Part shown: in pieces, positions 35,543-45,916 of the stretch
Layout of the letters: the number at the start of each line of letters is the position of its first letter
How positions within the stretch are numbered: the first letter of the stretch is position 1
NCBI RefSeq assembly: GCF_905475395.1
Contig: NC_058338.1
Span: forward strand, 98,441,435-98,505,434
Origin: Chrysoperla carnea
Lineage: Eukaryota; Arthropoda; Insecta; Neuroptera; Chrysopidae
Direction: 5' to 3'
DNA: 64,000 nt
Position numbers and translations under genes: made by a program
Notes under the pieces: model-generated
Databases searched by the model: none
The model's input: the letters and a program-made list of their open reading frames with translations, nothing else
What the model was told of the DNA's origin: nothing

Positions 35543-35969
35543 TACAGTGCAACCTTAATATAACGAACCTCAATATAACGAATTCCTCGATTTAACAATT
35601 ATTTCGCAATCCCCTTGAATTGTCCATAAGAGTCAATATAAAATATACCTCTACATTTCGAATATTTTTTGCGAACAGTCTCTTTATAACGAATTTTCAA
35701 CTATAATAAAAAATTTAAATACCTCTAAATAACGAAATTCGTCAATTCAAAACCTTTATATAACGTATAAAGTCCCACCAATATATGACAGTTAGTATGC
35801 TCCATAGTATGTAATTCATGTCGCGAGAGGTTCCGACACTTTTTTCCTCTTTATAACGAATTTTAGACCAACTTAACCTCAATATTACAAACCTCAGTTT
35901 AATGAATTACTTGATATAACGAATATTTACTGGTTCCCTTCAGATTTGTTATATCGAGGTTGCACTGTA
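35543..35969. mobile_element. pogo-like MITE, TA-flanked
   Basis: 427 bp. Ends are CAGTGCAACC and GGTTGCACTG bordered by TA on both sides, the form seen in pogo/Tigger-type elements (CAGTRCAACCTCGATATAACGA). The word ATAACGAA recurs several times inside in direct orientation. It has no transposase. It ends 33 bp before the BEL 5' LTR. Confidence 0.72.
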
Positions 35970-36002
35970 TTTAGAAAAGGAAAAAAGTTCAATATTTGTC
36001 CT

Positions 36003-36584
36003 TGTTTACGCCGGAATTCGGACTTTGAACTTATCTTCAAATCCGACTCTGGTTTTTGGTGTTTACACAGATTTTGTTTAAAGAGAATTAAATCTATTTT
36101 TTTTGTTTTGAACGGAGATATTCTGTCTCCTTTTAATTTGAGTAATTGCCCTTTGCGCAATTCTACACTTATCGAGAGTCAGTCAACGTGAACAGTTCGT
36201 TCTCATTGTGAATTTAAAGCGGACAGTGTGTCCCTCATTTTTGTGCTGTACAACAGTAGTGTAATCAGATAGTGCGTCTGTATACCAAGGACAGTGCGTC
36301 CTCATCTTCTATATGTGTTATTAGTTCGTACGTATAATTAACGTTCGGTAAACGGTTTACTTATCAAGTTACTACTTCAAACTAGTTCACTATAATATCC
36401 TATAATTATCCATCCTTTTATCCAAATTACGTGGGTGAAACCAGAAGAAGTTTGAAGATTATTACCGGAGTAGGCGTTCAAAAGGTTAGTGCAACCATTT
36501 CATTTCATTCACATTTTTCCGCATAAATTTATTCAAGAAGTATTCCGACTTTGGATATTACGTCCATTAGCCAGAGCCACTACA
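36003..36584 (+). repeat. 5' LTR of the BEL/Pao element
   Basis: 582 bp, TG...CA ends. It should hold promoter and polyadenylation signals for the element, but I do not see a clear TATA box. It matches 42,627-43,208. Confidence 0.93.
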
Positions 36585-36589
36585 TTTTT

Positions 36590-36607
36590 TGGTCCTTCGA
36601 GCCGGAT
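36590..36607 (+). other. Primer binding site, tRNA-Tyr type
   Basis: Six bases after the 5' LTR the sequence TGGTCCTTCGAGCCGGAT complements a tRNA 3' end of the form ..CCGGCTCGAAGGACCA. From memory this is the end of insect tRNA-Tyr. The TGG start pairs with the CCA tail. Confidence 0.7.
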
Positions 36608-37273
36608 TGTGAGCCTGGGGAATACGTTTTTGCATGATTTATGAGGAGAATTGTCGAATTTTTGAGAAAAAAATTGGAGTAAAAAACGTGTAAAAAACGC
36701 GCGAAAAGATATTTTTAATGATATAACTTGTTTTCGCCAGCAAACAAGCTTGCTAGATAGTTTTATCGTGTGCGCATGTCTACAACGTGAGAGTGAGACA
36801 ACATTACATACCAATGATATGCGCAGTAGTTACTTAAAACACTGTTTTATTGAGTGAATAAACAGATATTTTTGTTTCACTATTTCAAAATTTTCGACGG
36901 ATTCAAGTCGGTGTTTATTGTTTATATTTTTTGAGTATTATTATCATTATCATTTTTCTGTAGATTTGGGCATTATTGAGTTTTTGATGGAATAAATACT
37001 TTTTACAATATTTATTTCGAAGTAAAGTAAATGGTTATTTAAAATTGGTTACTTGTATTTAAGTTAACACACACTTTATTGAGTACGTATTGGTTGTTTA
37101 CATGATAATCAAAGTGTTGATCTTTGTGTACGAAATATTTATTTCAAATCTTTATTTATTCTTATAATATTTATTTCAAATCAACCATTTAATCGTTTGT
37201 TTACAAAATACTATTTAGTCTATTTGTGTATTACTTGTTTACGTACACCTGCTGTCACTGATTATTGACAATA
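36608..37273 (+). other. BEL/Pao 5' leader
   Basis: Non-coding leader between primer site and gag, AT-rich. I see no ORF of note; packaging signals cannot be recognised by eye. Confidence 0.6.
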
Positions 37274-38518
37274 ATGGCTGAAGCTAAATTAAAATCAAAA
37301 TTGAAGGTTTTAACTTCGAAAAAGCAAACCCTTTTCAAACGAGTACAGCTATTATTTGATAAAAGTCAAAACATTGCGGATGAGACAATTGTGAATGATT
37401 TTCTTATCAGATATTCGACTTTGAACGAGACCTGTAATGAGTTTAAGCTCCTAGTTGATGATATAAATTTAATAAATTTAGAGCTAGATCCTGAATTTGA
37501 GCCAAATTGTCAAGAATTAAATGTTATTGATGAATTGTTTTGTCACATTAAATCCGTGGCTGATTCTCTTAAGTTGAAAAAATCCGAGCAAGTAAATGAA
37601 TCGGTGAAATCGATTGGGGATACAGTTTCTCCTAGGCTACCTAAAATTACGATTCCACCGTTTGATGGCAACCCGTTAAGATGGCCTATATTTTATGCTA
37701 CTTTCAAATCATTGGTGCATGAAAACATAAAATTGGATAGTATTTCCAAATTACATTATTTATTAGGAAGTTTAACTCACAATGCACTCGCTTTATGTAG
37801 TGGGGTACCTCCTACACCTGAAAATTATTCAATTATGTGGGATTCATTAATTGATAAATATCAAGATGCACGGCAGATAGCCTTTATGTATTTGGATCAA
37901 ATTTTGAAATTCAAACCTTTTTTAGTGGAAAGTGGTCAAAATTTAAACTTATTTGTTGAAAAATTTGATAGTGCCGTTAACGCTTTAAAGGAAGTAAAGG
38001 TGGGAGAATTATCCGATTTTATTTTAATGACAATTGCCTTACAAAAATTGGATGTGCATACACAGAAGTTATTTGAACAGTCATTGGCTAAAGGGGTCAT
38101 TCCCACTTACAATGAACTTTCCGTTTTTATCAAAACCCAAGCGAAAATACTGAGTCGAACTAGTGGTTCAGCTAATTCCAGTAAGCAAGCAAATTCTAAG
38201 GCGGTGATGCATTCATTTGCTATTAGTGCCGATTCAAATTCATCCGATGTTATGAGTAATAATACGTATGAGAAATTAATTTGTCCAAAATGTAAGGGAA
38301 ATCATAAACTATTCAAGTGTCATAAATTTATGTCTTTAACGCCTACGGAACGAGTCCATGTGGTTAAAGCGCATAATTTATGTTTCAACTGTTTGCATTC
38401 CAATCACGGGGTAAAGAATTGTAGTCGAGCTGTCGTAAATGTTCAAAACGCCATCATACGCTTTTACATTTTCCTCATAAGTCAGATGCCAATGGTAAAG
38501 ATAATTCAGAAGTTTTAA
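37274..38518 (+). CDS. BEL/Pao gag
   Basis: Structural protein of the retrotransposon particle. The ATG at 37,274 (MAEAKLKSKL) is the first sensible start; the same frame is open a few codons upstream through a TTG. The N-terminal half is helical and charged. A central block (LPKITIPPFDGNPLRWPIF) is typical of BEL/Pao gag. A zinc knuckle begins with CPKC at about residues 337-340, followed by a second C/H-rich block (NLCFNCLHSNHG). The ORF then ends in a tail unlike gag. The continuation of the knuckle region lies in the -1 frame from 38,425 and runs into pol, so gag and pol are out of frame here. Confidence 0.88.
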   Translation: MAEAKLKSKLKVLTSKKQTLFKRVQLLFDKSQNIADETIVNDFLIRYSTLNETCNEFKLLVDDINLINLELDPEFEPNCQELNVIDELFCHIKSVADSLKLKKSEQVNESVKSIGDTVSPRLPKITIPPFDGNPLRWPIFYATFKSLVHENIKLDSISKLHYLLGSLTHNALALCSGVPPTPENYSIMWDSLIDKYQDARQIAFMYLDQILKFKPFLVESGQNLNLFVEKFDSAVNALKEVKVGELSDFILMTIALQKLDVHTQKLFEQSLAKGVIPTYNELSVFIKTQAKILSRTSGSANSSKQANSKAVMHSFAISADSNSSDVMSNNTYEKLICPKCKGNHKLFKCHKFMSLTPTERVHVVKAHNLCFNCLHSNHGVKNCSRAVVNVQNAIIRFYIFLISQMPMVKIIQKF

Positions 38519-38541
38519 AGGGTAATCCCTCCACATCGAGT

Positions 38542-41500
38542 GTGTCAGTTGAATCCAAGCCATCTCCTCCGGTGAGTTTGTGTTCGACATCAGAATTAGT
38601 GCAATCGAAATATACTGTATTATTGGCTACAGCTCAAGTACATGTTGTATCTCATTTTGGAGAAAATTTTTTATTTAGATTTTTGATTGACAGTGCAAGT
38701 CAATGCAATTTCATAACTCAGAGGTGTTGTCAAAGACTCAAGTTACCAGTGAATCGAGCGTGTCTGACCGTGTCAGGAATTGGTGTTTCCGAAAAACACG
38801 TCAACGGACAAGCTCAATTAAAATTTTATAGTAAATATGATATTCACAATAAATACACGATGGATGTTTTAATAGTTGATAAAATTACGGATCAGTTGCC
38901 AACCTGTGTGATTGATAGTGAAGTGTGTGATACATTTAAAAATTTGCGTTTGGCAGATGATGAATTTTATCGACCGAGTGAGATTGATGGAATGATAGGC
39001 GCCGAGTTAGTGCCCTACATTCTGAAAGGACTTCGAATCACAGGTCCGGACTCGCCAGTCGCCCTTGATTCGACGTTAGGTTTTATTATTATGGGTAAAG
39101 CGAAAGCTGAAGTCACTAATAACATTATTCAATCTTATTGTTGTGTTAACTCTCCCCTTAATATGGATCAACTCATCCAACAATTTTGGGATATAGAGGA
39201 AGTGCCAAACGGTACCGTGTTAAACGCAGACGATTTAGAGTGCGAAAAATTATTTGCGGCGTCTGTTAAGCGAGACGTAAGTGGTCGATATGAGGTAGCT
39301 TTACCATTTAAAAAGATTTTTTCTGATTTAGGAGACTCTTATACTTCTGCTTTAAGACGATTCCAAAACTTAGAAAAACGATTCGCCTCTATGCCTTTGT
39401 TTAAAAAACAATATATGGAAGTTATACGTGACTATTTCGACCAAGGTCATCTGAAGACCATAAGTGGTCTACATCCTAAATCATGTGGCTACTTTATTCC
39501 TCATCACGGGGTTTTTAAGGCTAGCTCCAGTTCTACACCATTACGAGTGGTTTTCGATGCGTCTGCGAAAACCGATAATGGAATATCTTTAAACGATACT
39601 TTATATACCGGTCCGAAATTACAAACTGATATTTTTGACATTCTACTTAATTTTCGTTTATTTCAATTTGCTATGACATCAGATGTGAAACAGATGTATA
39701 GACAAATTAAATTGTGTCCTCCTCATCAAAAATATCAATGTATTTTGTGGAGGTTTTCTGCTGAAGAACCTATTCAAATTTGCCAATTAACCACGGTTGT
39801 CTTTGGGGTTAAGAGTTCTCCCTACTTAGCTTTACGCACTTTACGCCAATTAGCTGACGATGAAGCGAAAAAATTTCCTTTAGCGTCCGAGATAATATTA
39901 CGTGATATCTATATCGATGACATAATTTGTTCTGTGGCCGAAAAGTCGATCGCGCATAACATTCATCGTGAATTAGTCGGTTTATTCCGAGCAGGAGGCA
40001 TGGAACTAGTAAAATGGGCGACTAATTTACGTGAGTTATCTGATGAAATTCCTGATCATGCTCGTTCAAATCAAATTCTGGAATTCCCTACGGAGTTTTT
40101 GAGGGTGCTTGGCTTGCAGTGGCAAGCAAATAGCGACGTTCTAAGCTTTTCTATTAGTGTTGAAAATTTAGAATGTACAAAAAGACATATTTTGAAAACT
40201 GTAATGCGTATCTGGGACCCTTTAGGTTTGCTTGTTCCGGTATCTTTACATATGAAATTACTAATTCAAGAATTGTGGCTACTCAAACTTGAGTGGGATG
40301 AACCTATTCCAAATTATTTACAAAATATTTGGAAAGTCTTTCAAAATGAGTTAAACGACTTAAGTCAAATAAAAATTCCACGTCATATTGGATTTAAAAC
40401 GGGTTCTTCGCTAGAATTGTTGGCATTTTGCGATGCATCGTCCAAAGCATATGCCGCAGTTATATATTCCAGGATTATAGATCCGGACCGTCACATACAA
40501 CTTCATATATTATGTGCTAAATCCAAAGTGGCTCCAGTTAAAACAATTTTAACTATCCCTCGTTTAGAGTTATGTGCGACATTATTATTAGCAAAACTTT
40601 TGAAGTGTGTTATTGCCCAATATTCGAATCGAGTGAATATTACTAATGTGTTTGCGTTTTCCGATTCAATGGTAGTGCTTAATTGGATCAATGGTTCCCC
40701 CCATAAGTGGAAGACTTTTGTAGCTAACCGTGTATCAAAAATTCAATCTTTAATTGATGTGTCGTCGTGGTATCATATTTCTAGTAGCGATAATCCAGCG
40801 GATTGTGCGTCTCGAGGATTATCACCGAAAGAATTTCTTGAACATCCGTTGTGGTTGAGTGGACCATCATGGTGTTCACGTGATAGGTCAGAGTGGCCTC
40901 TAAAACCCTTTACAAAAAATATTGAGCAAGAAGTTGTCTGTGAGGCTAAGACAATTTCGTTACCCGTTTTCGAAGAGGAAGAGCATCCTCTTTATTCATT
41001 AATTAATCGTTGCGGTTCTTGGTTAAAATTAATACGATCAACCGTATTTGTGTTGCGATTCGCTAGAATATTGCCAAAACGACAAAATATTATAGCTACA
41101 GATTTAACCAAAGCCGAGAATTACTTAATTTCTAGTGTTCAACGTGTTCATTTTCGAGAAGAGTTTCGTTTATTGAAGAATGACAAACTGTGTTCTCCGA
41201 AAATACGCTTTCTGAATCCTTTCATACAGGATAACATTATTCGGGTAGGAGGTCGTTTAGTCAATGCGGTGATTGCTTACGACCAACAACAATCCATGCT
41301 ACTCCCCAAAAGAGATCATTTTGTTGATTTATTAATCGATTATAATCATCGATTCAATTTACATGCCGGACCTCATTTATTATTGTCCATATTGCGTCAA
41401 AAATATTGGATTTTAGCCGCGAGAGGAACGGTCCGTTTTCGTGTACAAAAGTGTAATACTTGTTTTAAAACTAAACCGCGTTCACACGCACCAATTATGG

Positions 41501-42453
41501 CTGATTTACCCAGTGTCAGAGTATCTCAAGCTAAGGCATTTACTTATACCGGTGTCGATTATGGTGGTCCATTTTATATAACGTTAAGTAGGCATCGTGG
41601 AGTACGATCCCAAAAGGCTTACATCTGTCTTTTTACATGTTTGACAACCCGAGCGGTTCATTTAGAATTGGCATCAGATTTAAGTACGGATGTTTTTTTA
41701 GCTGCGTTCAAGCGTTTTCTATCTAGACGTGGGCCGTGTTCTACAATTTATTCTGATTCAGGTACAAATTTTATTGGTGCTAAACGATATTTAAATGAGT
41801 TGTATGAATTTGTTCAATCTAATCTCTACCAATCAGCTATAAATTCAGAGTTGTCTTGTCGACGTATCATTTGGCGATTGAATCCACCCACTGGGAGCCA
41901 TTTCGGAGGAGCTTGGGAGAGTATGATAAAATCAGTTAAGACTCACTTAACTAGAGTTATTGGGGAGCAAATTTTATCATATGAGGAATTTTCAACCGTG
42001 CTTATACAAATTGAAGCCTTGTTAAATTCACGCCCATTAGTCTGGCAATCTTCAGATGCGGCCGAGGGTTTGCCGTTAACCCCGGCTCATTTTTTAACGT
42101 TAACCCCTTTACAAAGTTTACCCGCATATAATGTACTTGATAAGCCACTAAATAAGTTACAAAGAAAGGAATTGCTTGATAGTTTGGTCCAATCGTATTG
42201 GAAACGATGGCACCAAGAATATTTAGGCGAGTTACAAACGCGACAAAAATGGAATACTCCAACCTGTCCTGTCACTCCGGGTACTTTAGTTTTAATTAAA
42301 AACGATAATTTACCGCCACTTCAATGGCTTACCGGTGTAATAGAAGAGGTATTTCCGGGAAATGATAACATTATTCGCGTCGCCACGGTCAAAACCAAAA
42401 ATGGAGTATATAAAAGACCAGTGGTGAAGCTGTGCCCCCTACCATCCCAATAA
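38542..42453 (+). CDS. BEL/Pao pol: protease, RT, RNase H, integrase
   Basis: A 1,303-codon uninterrupted polyprotein; the frame is open from 38,425. Domains in order: aspartic protease with LIDSASQ (Asp near residue 50); reverse transcriptase with YIDD near 457-460; RNase H beginning LAFCDASSKAYAAV; integrase with an HHCC zinc finger (HAGPHLLLSILRQKYW..CNTCFK) and catalytic DDE with Asp in TGVDYGGPF, Asp in SDSGTNF and the acidic residue in GGAWESMIKS. All key residues are present, so pol itself looks functional. It lacks its own clear ATG and is probably meant to be made as a gag-pol fusion. Confidence 0.94.
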   Translation: MSVESKPSPPVSLCSTSELVQSKYTVLLATAQVHVVSHFGENFLFRFLIDSASQCNFITQRCCQRLKLPVNRACLTVSGIGVSEKHVNGQAQLKFYSKYDIHNKYTMDVLIVDKITDQLPTCVIDSEVCDTFKNLRLADDEFYRPSEIDGMIGAELVPYILKGLRITGPDSPVALDSTLGFIIMGKAKAEVTNNIIQSYCCVNSPLNMDQLIQQFWDIEEVPNGTVLNADDLECEKLFAASVKRDVSGRYEVALPFKKIFSDLGDSYTSALRRFQNLEKRFASMPLFKKQYMEVIRDYFDQGHLKTISGLHPKSCGYFIPHHGVFKASSSSTPLRVVFDASAKTDNGISLNDTLYTGPKLQTDIFDILLNFRLFQFAMTSDVKQMYRQIKLCPPHQKYQCILWRFSAEEPIQICQLTTVVFGVKSSPYLALRTLRQLADDEAKKFPLASEIILRDIYIDDIICSVAEKSIAHNIHRELVGLFRAGGMELVKWATNLRELSDEIPDHARSNQILEFPTEFLRVLGLQWQANSDVLSFSISVENLECTKRHILKTVMRIWDPLGLLVPVSLHMKLLIQELWLLKLEWDEPIPNYLQNIWKVFQNELNDLSQIKIPRHIGFKTGSSLELLAFCDASSKAYAAVIYSRIIDPDRHIQLHILCAKSKVAPVKTILTIPRLELCATLLLAKLLKCVIAQYSNRVNITNVFAFSDSMVVLNWINGSPHKWKTFVANRVSKIQSLIDVSSWYHISSSDNPADCASRGLSPKEFLEHPLWLSGPSWCSRDRSEWPLKPFTKNIEQEVVCEAKTISLPVFEEEEHPLYSLINRCGSWLKLIRSTVFVLRFARILPKRQNIIATDLTKAENYLISSVQRVHFREEFRLLKNDKLCSPKIRFLNPFIQDNIIRVGGRLVNAVIAYDQQQSMLLPKRDHFVDLLIDYNHRFNLHAGPHLLLSILRQKYWILAARGTVRFRVQKCNTCFKTKPRSHAPIMADLPSVRVSQAKAFTYTGVDYGGPFYITLSRHRGVRSQKAYICLFTCLTTRAVHLELASDLSTDVFLAAFKRFLSRRGPCSTIYSDSGTNFIGAKRYLNELYEFVQSNLYQSAINSELSCRRIIWRLNPPTGSHFGGAWESMIKSVKTHLTRVIGEQILSYEEFSTVLIQIEALLNSRPLVWQSSDAAEGLPLTPAHFLTLTPLQSLPAYNVLDKPLNKLQRKELLDSLVQSYWKRWHQEYLGELQTRQKWNTPTCPVTPGTLVLIKNDNLPPLQWLTGVIEEVFPGNDNIIRVATVKTKNGVYKRPVVKLCPLPSQ

Positions 42454-42614
42454 TTCTTTAAAGATGTCACAAACGGAATCATACGACTCAATAAGTGTTA
42501 AGGACGTATGATCCTAAATTTGAATCTACCAGTTTATTTATTTATTGGTTTTATTTTTTTTATTATTAAGTTACAGAGTTCTTTTTTTTTACTTAATTTT
42601 AAAACAGTGTTTTA

Positions 42615-42626
42615 AGGTGGGGGGAA
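42615..42626 (+). other. Polypurine tract of the BEL/Pao element
   Basis: The purine-rich run AAGGTGGGGGGAA lies immediately before the 3' LTR, where the plus-strand primer is expected. Confidence 0.7.
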
Positions 42627-43208
42627 TGTTTACGCCGGAATTCGGACTTTGAACTTATCTTCAAATCCGACTCTGGTTTTTGGTGTTTACACAGATTTTG
42701 TTTAAAGAGAATTAAATCTATTTTTTTTGTTTTGAACGGAGATATTCTGTCTCCTTTTAATTTGAGTAATTGCCCTTTGCGCAATTCTACACTTATCGAG
42801 AGTCAGTCAACGTGAACAGTTCGTTCTCATTGTGAATTTAAAGCGGACAGTGTGTCCCTCATTTTTGTGCTGTACAACAGTAGTGTAATCAGATAGTGCG
42901 TCTGTATACCAAGGACAGTGCGTCCTCATCTTCTATATGTGTTATTAGTTCGTACGTATAATTAACGTTCGGTAAACGGTTTACTTATCAAGTTACTACT
43001 TCAAACTAGTTCACTATAATATCCTATAATTATCCATCCTTTTATCCAAATTACGTGGGTGAAACCAGAAGAAGTTTGAAGATTATTACCGGAGTAGGCG
43101 TTCAAAAGGTTAGTGCAACCATTTCATTTCATTCACATTTTTCCGCATAAATTTATTCAAGAAGTATTCCGACTTTGGATATTACGTCCATTAGCCAGAG
43201 CCACTACA
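42627..43208 (+). repeat. 3' LTR of the BEL/Pao element
   Basis: Same 582 bp as the 5' LTR, directly after the polypurine tract. Confidence 0.93.
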
Positions 43209-43213
43209 GTCCT

Positions 43214-43849
43214 GGTGCACCACATTTACTCAGTCCCTGCTATACTCCTTAAAAAATTCAATTATTTCCCTCCAATTTGATGGACGTTTTACTGGCGTAT
43301 GATTTTCTGTTATCGTGTTGTCGAATTTTGTAAGTAGGGATAAATTTAAATATCCCAAATCTCCAAAAAAAGTGAACCTTAAAAAATATGTCGTTATATT
43401 TTTGACAGGAATGAAGTAAAATAGAATTGAAGAGATGTATATGTTTTAGAAAGTATGCGTTTACTATTTACGATTTAACAAAAAATTTATGAATCCTGAT
43501 TTTAATCTAAATTTATCTCCAAAAATATACCTCGTGCATTGAGGATTTCTTTACATTCAATATTCGGATTAAATCCCAATTCCAGTTGAACCGTTTAGAA
43601 TTAAGTTAAATGATGCGAAAATACCAACGGGGTGCATTATACCTACGCTTTATGTATTACATTATATTAAACAAAAATTTCAGAATTTTTTTTTTTTTAA
43701 TTAAATATTTCTAATGGATTGGTTCTTTTGTCCCAGCCTGTATGTAAAATATTAAGGCTTATACATTACACACACTCACATAGATACGTTATTACATTAG
43801 GCCTGATTAAAAGCACTTTGTAAATACAGATTTGTTTCTTAAAGTGGAA
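43214..43849. other. Gene-free stretch after the BEL element
   Basis: AT-rich unique-looking DNA. Nothing recognised. Confidence 0.5.
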
Positions 43850-43852
43850 GGT

Positions 43853-44690
43853 TAGGTTAGGTTAGGTTAGGTTAGAGTGGCTGTACTGGGTTGGAACACA
43901 CTTAGAGCATGAACCATTTGGAGCTGTTTAAGAACAGCAGGAGTGCTTTGACGTCGACGAACTTTATGTCGGAGAGGTCGTCAAAGAGAGGCTGGCTCAA
44001 GTAAGTCCATTTCTTCATGACAAGAACTGGACAGTAACAGAGAAGATGAGACATTGTCTCCTCCTCCTCACCACTGTTACAGCTCCTGCAGTAGTCGTGA
44101 TACACTGTCATTCCCAGGCGTTCAGCATACCCGTCTTATAGTACCACAAGTACGTTCCTCCCTCCATCTTAAATTGACATTTTTAAAGATATCCTCATTG
44201 AGGAGCAACTTGTAATTCGCAAATGGAACTCCCGGATATTTAATGATGCTTGTGTCCGGAAGCATTGGGCTATTTCTAGCAAGCTCGTGGGCTTCACAAT
44301 TTAATGGAATATCTGTGTGTCCCGGTACCCATACCAGGTTTACATTCATTTGTACCGCCAGCTCATTTAAAGACGTACGGCAGTCCTGTGCTACCTTTGA
44401 GGTTAGATCGACTGAGGTGAAGGATTTAGGGCTGCTTGGCTGTCGGTGAAGATTGTAATGTCCCTGTACCTAAGGGTGTTCAGTCTTATATATTCACATA
44501 CCTCATGAATAGCCATCAATTCCGCTTGATACACGCTACAGTGATCCGGTAGTCGAAATGATTGACGCAGATCGAGATTTTCTGAGAAGATCCCACAACC
44601 CACCCTACTTTTTAACATAGATCCGTCGCTATAAAATACGACGCCCTTTGAATCTTTACTAAGAACTTGGTCCCAAAGTTAGGAGTGGGT
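43853..44690 (-). pseudogene. LINE 3' fragment, second copy, decayed
   Basis: Read on the minus strand: RNase H (VVFYSDGS, then AIHEVCEYIRLNTL and IFTDSQAAL), then VNLVWVPGHTDIPLNCEAHE, then a CCHC-like finger (CRSCNSGEEEETMSHLLCYC) and a terminal block ending FLNSSKWFML. The 3' end carries five GGTTA (CCTAA) repeats at 43,850-43,875. It is 5'-truncated near 44,690 and broken by frameshifts. It is better preserved than the copy at 26,880. Confidence 0.78.
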
Positions 44691-44789
44691 AAAACGTAGT
44701 CAACGGATCTTGGAAGTGAGTACCTTCTTAATATCCGTAAGGTGGAAACTAAAATTCAGAAAATTATTCTGTCACTAATATTGTCAGTC

Positions 44790-45575
44790 GCCCTATTAGC
44801 TCAGTTGGTTAAGGCGTAATCAATTCCGTCTGCGGTATGCTTAGGGTAGCGGGTTTGATTCCCGCCGTCGCATCAAAATTAATTAAATTAATAGTTGTGA
44901 TGGGCTGGTGTAGTGTATGGTATATGCATGAAGGAAGTGCACTCAGCCTCTGAAATTGAAGAGCTGATAAATGAAATTATCAGCGGAAAGGTGGTAAAAC
45001 ACATATATGGTATCACAATGGGCTCTATAGCCTAAGTGTGTCCTTCGTGGACAGTCAATATAACAAGGGCGTATTTACGGGGGGGGGGGGTAATAGGGGC
45101 AACTACCCCCCCCAGAAATCAGGAAACAAAAACGAAAATCGGGTCTCAAATAAAATTTGAAGTTTGACAAAAACAATGGAATAGATGGATCCTAAAGAGA
45201 AAACAAAATCAAATCTTCGGTAGTAGTTAGTTCCCAGAGTCATAATTCAATTATTGTATCGAAAATCAGATTTAAATATCCTTCCAAGTCTGTTACGAGA
45301 ATTCCGACTTTCCCATTCCGCGCATTTAATTTTCCAAAATTCAGAGAACTTGGTATACCGGAAGCAAGTTTTTTTGACTCAAAAACGTTTTCTCACAAAA
45401 TTCTTTAGTCATAAAATTTGTCTTAGTTCTCGTTATGAAATATCTGTTTTGGTGCAGGAAATCAAATAAAACAGGTTTATTCTGGACCATTCTAGAGAAA
45501 ATGGAAGTTATTACCCCCCCCCCCTAAGAAAATGTCGTAAAGACGCCACTGCAATATAACCTAACCTAACCTAAT
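44790..45575 (+). mobile_element. tRNA-derived SINE, split by a MITE
   Basis: The tRNA-like head starts GCCCTATTAGCTCAGTTGG (box A) with box B GGTTTGATTCC near 44,851. A body of about 170 bp follows, then a segment close to the LINE 3' end (TATCACAATGGGCTCTATAG at 45,010) and a tail of CCTAACCTAACCTAA after the inserted MITE (45,064-45,551). The head has lost a proper acceptor stem, so this is a retroposon and not a tRNA gene. Confidence 0.75.
45064..45551. mobile_element. hAT-type MITE inserted in a SINE tail
   Basis: 488 bp with ends CAAGGGCGTATTTACG and CGTAAAGACGCCACTG (imperfect inverted repeats). The 8-bp duplication CAATATAA lies at 45,056-45,063 and 45,552-45,559. Long G and C runs follow the two ends. 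It separates the SINE body from its CCTAA tail. The small ORF inside has no recognisable product. Confidence 0.78.
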
Positions 45576-45916
45576 ATTGCCAACAATTTATTTTAGTCAC
45601 TTTGTGCCGAATAGTAAAATTTTCAGTTGCAGTTGTTATGCAATAATCTCCAGAAAAATATCGGTGTCGCATATTTTTATATATTTTTCAAATTTATTGC
45701 ACATATTATACACTTTGCTTAGTTAATTTTGATATCAATTTTCATTCAAATCGGATGAGTTAATGACATAACGCATTTTCAATAGCTAAATTTTCTAAAA
45801 GCATTGCAATGCAGCTATCAAGAATGTACGTATAGGTATACCTTACCAATGATGGAATTTCGGAAAAATGTGAAGTCAAATTAAATAAAAGCATATTAAA
45901 AAAAAATAAAATTTAT

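Larger units (their letters stand above)
36003..43208 (+). mobile_element. Full-length BEL/Pao LTR retrotransposon
   Basis: A 7,206-bp element bounded by two 582-bp LTRs that begin TGTTTACGCC and end GCCACTACA. It is flanked by the 5-bp direct repeat GTCCT (35,998-36,002 and 43,209-43,213). Order: LTR, tRNA-type primer site, leader, gag, pol (protease, reverse transcriptase, RNase H, integrase), purine tract, LTR. This order and the long protease-RT-RNaseH-integrase polyprotein are those of BEL/Pao. No envelope ORF is present. I saw no mismatch between the LTRs when reading them side by side, so insertion is recent. Confidence 0.95.

Noticed and set aside
37274-42453. Endogenous retrovirus with envelope
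   Set aside because: The reading frames end at integrase; no envelope-like ORF lies between pol and the 3' LTR.
44790-44872. Functional tRNA gene
   Set aside because: Box A and B are present but the acceptor stem does not pair, and a SINE body with LINE-like tail follows.
45254-45469. 71-codon ORF in the hAT MITE as transposase
   Set aside because: No RNase H-fold or hATC motif, and the element is only 488 bp.
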